Assembly: GCA_044344145.1 (NCBI GenBank)
Contig: JBIJDM010000100.1
Span: 1 to 9,635, forward strand
Direction: 5' to 3'
Source: JBAXGE01 sp044344145
GTDB lineage: Bacteria > Planctomycetota > Phycisphaerae > WQYP01
Length of the DNA: 9,635 nucleotides
Below, one piece after another: positions 7,804 through 9,635 of the stretch; positions within the stretch are counted from its first letter, which is position 1, and each line of letters starts with the position of its first letter. Below the pieces are notes generated by a model, which did not search any database, was not told where the DNA came from, and was given only the letters and a program-made list of their open reading frames with translations. The position numbers and the translations under genes were made by a program.

Positions 7804-7847
7804 AAAAAAAGACCTCCACCTGAGCCGTGACCAGGCGAGAAGGTGTC
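7804..7847 (-). terminator. Intrinsic terminator at the 3' end of the structured RNA
   Basis: An imperfect hairpin, CACCT/AGGTG with inner GCC/GGC around TGGTCAC (7845-7817), can be extended by GAC/GTC to end immediately before seven T (7810-7804). The GAGGTC next to the T-run is also the partner of the RNA's 5' end, so the closing stem and the outer terminator stem compete for the same bases. Confidence 0.6.
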
Positions 7848-8015
7848 GAGCCCTGTTTAACAGGGGGGACCCAGTGCGAAGACCCGTTTCGAAACTTCCA
7901 CTACCGTACAACGAGGCACGGGGAGGCTTGTTCGTCAGGCCGGGTCTTGCGGTCCCTATGCAATATACATCGGCCCGAACCAATATGGGCCTCGTACACG
8001 CACTCCGCAGAGGTC
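7804..8015 (-). ncRNA. Unidentified structured RNA, about 205 nt plus T-tail
   Basis: Numbering from 8015 as RNA base 1, the ends pair: GACCTC (1-6) with GAGGTC (200-205), extendable to 9 pairs with two wobbles, followed directly by T7. Inside are a long-range helix GGGACC/GGTCCC (60-65 with 145-150), a stacked 8-pair helix AAGACCCG/CGGGTCTT (68-75 with 130-137), a perfect hairpin CCCTGT-TAA-ACAGGG (151-165) that abuts the previous helix, and GGCCC/GGGCC (25-29 with 40-44). No convincing protein frame covers it. I looked for diagnostic bases of RNase P RNA, tmRNA, SRP RNA, glmS ribozyme and cobalamin riboswitch and found none. The closed-end layout with a T-tail recalls 6S RNA, but the multibranched fold does not fit it. 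It is either a free small RNA or a leader regulating the GlmU-like gene. Confidence 0.6.
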
Positions 8016-8022
8016 AATATCA

Positions 8023-8078
8023 ATAGTATCGGATTTGGACCGAGATTCCATCTAATTGTGGGTGGGAAAAATATTTTT
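8023..8078 (-). promoter_or_regulatory. Putative promoter of the structured RNA, with an UP-like A/T block
   Basis: On the minus strand TACTAT (8028-8023, four of six -10 bases) lies 7 nt before the paired 5' end of the RNA at 8015. No good -35 is visible: TGGAAT at 16 bases matches only three of six. Further upstream, AAAAATATTTTT (8078-8067) fits the distal UP-element pattern AAAWWTWTTTT at about -52 to -63, a few bases further out than usual. Together they suggest a factor-poor -35 compensated by an UP element. This is a pattern match only. Confidence 0.4.
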
Positions 8079-8090
8079 CCACTTAGATGG
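8048..8090. repeat. Nested inverted repeat across the 3' end of the methyltransferase gene
   Basis: CCATCTAA (8048-8055) and TTAGATGG (8083-8090) are perfect 8-base inverted arms; the right arm contains the TAA stop of the methyltransferase gene. Between them lies a perfect 16-base palindrome, GGAAAAATATTTTTCC (8065-8080). As RNA on the minus strand this folds into a two-part hairpin after the gene, but no T-run follows, so it is not a standard terminator. It could be a factor-dependent terminator, an mRNA 3' stabiliser or a protein-binding site. Confidence 0.75.
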
Positions 8091-8952
8091 CGATTTTCCG
8101 CACGCGCAGGGCCACAAACAGCGGAATCTCGCGCCGGCTCTGATCCAGCGCGTCGAAACGCTTGCCGCGCGGGGGCTGGCGGTGGCTGACTAATTCTTCC
8201 ATGCGGTCGGTGAACAAACCATGTTCCGCCATGGTATTGATATACGCCTGCAGGGGCCGGTGATACGTGGTGGTCGTGGTTTGGGTGGGATCGCTGCCGG
8301 GGTGCATGACGATGCCGGTCTTCTCGCTGGTCATGTAGGTGTCCACGCGGCGATACTGACTGTTGGTTTTCTCGTCCCAGCCCCAGCCGGTGCGGCGGGG
8401 AATGCGGAAGCACGGGTGCATCAGCACGATGACCGCGCAAGCGCGGGGCTTGAGCACATGGGCCAAGCCTTCCCACAGTGGGGACAACGGCGTCAGATTC
8501 TGAATCGCCAGCACGCAAATCGCGGCGTCAAAGCCGGCGGCAGGCAGTTGCGGATTATGCCGCAGTTCGCGGGCATCGCCCAGCAGGTAGGTGATTTTTT
8601 TCTGCCCCTTTTCCAACTCGGTTTCCCGTTGCCGGGCGGCGGAGATCAGATCCGGCGCGGCGTCCATACCGGTGACATCATACGCCAGTGCCCGCAAATA
8701 GCGGCTCATGACGCCCTGCCCGCAACAAACATCCAGCACCTTGCCACTGGGCACAATTTCCAGCAGGCGTTTCAGCGCGGGGGCGATCACCTGTTGGTGA
8801 TAATCATTTCCGCTGGTGCCGACCAGTTGGTCGTACCACGCGGCCACATGGTTCCAATCGGTGGAGGCCGACTGGGGTTTGGGCTTGGCCGGGCGCGGCG
8901 CAGGCGGTAGGGGAGTATTTTCCAATAACGGTTTGCGGCGCGGCGCGTTCAC
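8083..8952 (-). CDS. Class I SAM-dependent methyltransferase with a proline-rich N-terminus
   Basis: The 289-residue protein starts with GTG at 8952, 10 nt after the nuoH stop; the Shine-Dalgarno is weak (AAGAAG), so coupling to nuoH translation is likely. Residues about 1-30 are a Pro/Lys-rich, probably disordered extension (PLPPAPRPAKPKPQ). The core follows: WNHVAAWYDQLVG, motif I VLDVCCGQG (72-80), the acidic end of strand 2 in VTGMDAAPDL (D97), LLGDAREL (D126) and FDAAICVLAIQNL (141-153), then VLKPRACAVIVLMHPCFRIP. The C-terminal part, with RRVDTYM, a run of threonines (224-229) and TYHRPLQAYINTM, resembles the substrate cap of UbiE-like or small-molecule methyltransferases. Linkage to complex I could hint at a quinone-related substrate, but nothing in the sequence proves it. 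Confidence 0.88.
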   Translation of the reverse strand: MNAPRRKPLLENTPLPPAPRPAKPKPQSASTDWNHVAAWYDQLVGTSGNDYHQQVIAPALKRLLEIVPSGKVLDVCCGQGVMSRYLRALAYDVTGMDAAPDLISAARQRETELEKGQKKITYLLGDARELRHNPQLPAAGFDAAICVLAIQNLTPLSPLWEGLAHVLKPRACAVIVLMHPCFRIPRRTGWGWDEKTNSQYRRVDTYMTSEKTGIVMHPGSDPTQTTTTTYHRPLQAYINTMAEHGLFTDRMEELVSHRQPPRGKRFDALDQSRREIPLFVALRVRKIAI

Positions 8953-8962
8953 AGGGAGCTTC

Positions 8963-9635
8963 TTATTCTGTCACGGGGCGGACTAATTGGGGGTTGTAAC
9001 GGCTCCGCGCCAGGCTGGCGCGGGGATTGGGATTAGATTTGGGCAGTACGGCCAGAATCACCAGCGTACCAACCAACAACACGACATTACCCACGAACAG
9101 CCACAGCGCCGGCGCAGTAATGATACCCTCGCGTTGCAGCATGATGACCGTGGTGGGAATCAGGAACGTCCCCACCGACAGCGGGATCAGCCCGCGCCAG
9201 GCGAGGTTCATCAACTGGTCAAAGCGGAAACGCGGCAACGTCCAGCGCACCCACATGTACAGGAACAGGAAGGCCACAATCTTGCCCCAGAATACGCCGA
9301 ATTTGATGAAGGCATCCACCCACCCACCGCTGACCGGCTGGGTACCGCCGTAGATCAGATGATCCGCCCACGGCAGATGCCAACCGCCCAGGAAGAGCGT
9401 CACGACGACGGCCGCGCCGACAATCATCGAGCAATATTCAGCCAGGAAAAACAGCGCGAATTTCATCGAGGAGTATTCTGTGTGATAACCGCCGACCAGT
9501 TCCGTTTCGCATTCCGGCAGGTCAAACGGGGTGCGGTTGGATTCCGCGAAGATGCACACGGTAAAGAGGGCAAAAGCCAACGGTTGGGTGAACAGATTCC
9601 ACTTGGGCAACCAGGCCATCCAGCCATCGTAATAA
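8963..9635 (-). CDS. nuoH: NADH-quinone oxidoreductase subunit H, N-terminus beyond the right edge
   Basis: The frame is open from the right edge to a TAA at 8963, giving about 224 residues, roughly the C-terminal two thirds of a NuoH. NuoH is the membrane subunit of respiratory complex I that forms much of the quinone-binding chamber. The family signature is unmistakable: AESNRTPFDLPECETELVGGYHTEY followed by FALFFLAEY, then WVRWTLPRFRFDQLM and AWRGLIPLS. The acidic residues of the quinone-site loop (E in AESNR, the E/E pair in PECETEL, E in HTEY) are present. At least four further hydrophobic segments follow, ending in a short basic tail. The ATG at 9617-9619 is internal, because the frame continues upstream as YYDGW. 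Downstream comes a methyltransferase, not nuoI, so the nuo cluster order is broken here or ends here. Confidence 0.96.
   Translation of the reverse strand, partial: YYDGWMAWLPKWNLFTQPLAFALFTVCIFAESNRTPFDLPECETELVGGYHTEYSSMKFALFFLAEYCSMIVGAAVVVTLFLGGWHLPWADHLIYGGTQPVSGGWVDAFIKFGVFWGKIVAFLFLYMWVRWTLPRFRFDQLMNLAWRGLIPLSVGTFLIPTTVIMLQREGIITAPALWLFVGNVVLLVGTLVILAVLPKSNPNPRASLARSRYNPQLVRPVTE

Noticed and set aside
7804..8015. Identity of the RNA as 6S RNA, tmRNA, RNase P RNA, SRP RNA, glmS ribozyme or cobalamin riboswitch.
   Set aside because: None of their diagnostic conserved segments could be found by eye; the branched fold does not resemble the long single hairpin of 6S RNA. A covariance-model search would be decisive.
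7655..8189. Short overlapping frames of 120-148 codons on both strands across the gap between the GlmU-like and methyltransferase genes.
   Set aside because: They lack ribosome sites and family resemblance, extend into real genes in wrong frames, and coincide with the structured RNA.
8221..8910. A 229-codon open frame on the plus strand.
   Set aside because: It is codon-aligned antisense to the methyltransferase with motif I VLDVCCGQG; no ribosome site or recognisable domain.

Overview
All recognisable genes in this window lie on the minus strand, so the region reads right to left. The likely source is a planctomycete-type bacterium. The clues are a GlmU-like protein of the fused, divergent type known from Planctomycetes and Bacteroidetes, a very large secreted alpha-2-macroglobulin-like protein, a NuoH subunit and moderately GC-rich DNA with strong Shine-Dalgarno sequences. 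This assignment is an inference; no rRNA or other decisive marker is present. I see no mobile element, CRISPR array, tRNA or prophage.

Layout in transcription order: (1) 9635-8963, the C-terminal two thirds of NuoH, cut by the right edge. (2) 8952-8083, a class I SAM-dependent methyltransferase starting 10 nt after the nuoH stop. (3) 8082-7728, a 355-nt region without a protein gene. It holds a roughly 205-nt strongly structured RNA candidate with its own promoter-like signals and a T7 tail, followed by a second hairpin with a T6 tail directly in front of the next gene. (4) 7727-6489, the GlmU-like sugar-nucleotide enzyme. (5) 6411-5956, a small secreted YbaY/YscW-like protein. (6) 5940-5266, a second class I methyltransferase. 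(7) 5077-3656, a membrane-anchored coiled-coil protein ending in a BRCT-like domain with an embedded EF-hand-type calcium loop, with a sigma70-like promoter in front and a textbook terminator behind. (8) 3533 to beyond the left edge, a giant secreted alpha-2-macroglobulin-family protein behind an almost perfect extracytoplasmic-function (sigmaE-type) promoter.

Functionally, the left half is envelope-oriented: an exported A2M-like protein under a probable envelope-stress promoter, a membrane-anchored coiled-coil protein, an exported YbaY-like protein and an enzyme for UDP-GlcNAc, the cell-wall and LPS precursor. The right half is respiratory complex I plus a methyltransferase. The most novel signals are the structured RNA upstream of the GlmU-like gene and the periplasmic BRCT/EF-hand arrangement. 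Several long plus-strand open frames, including one of 829 codons over the A2M gene, are codon-aligned antisense shadows and not genes.
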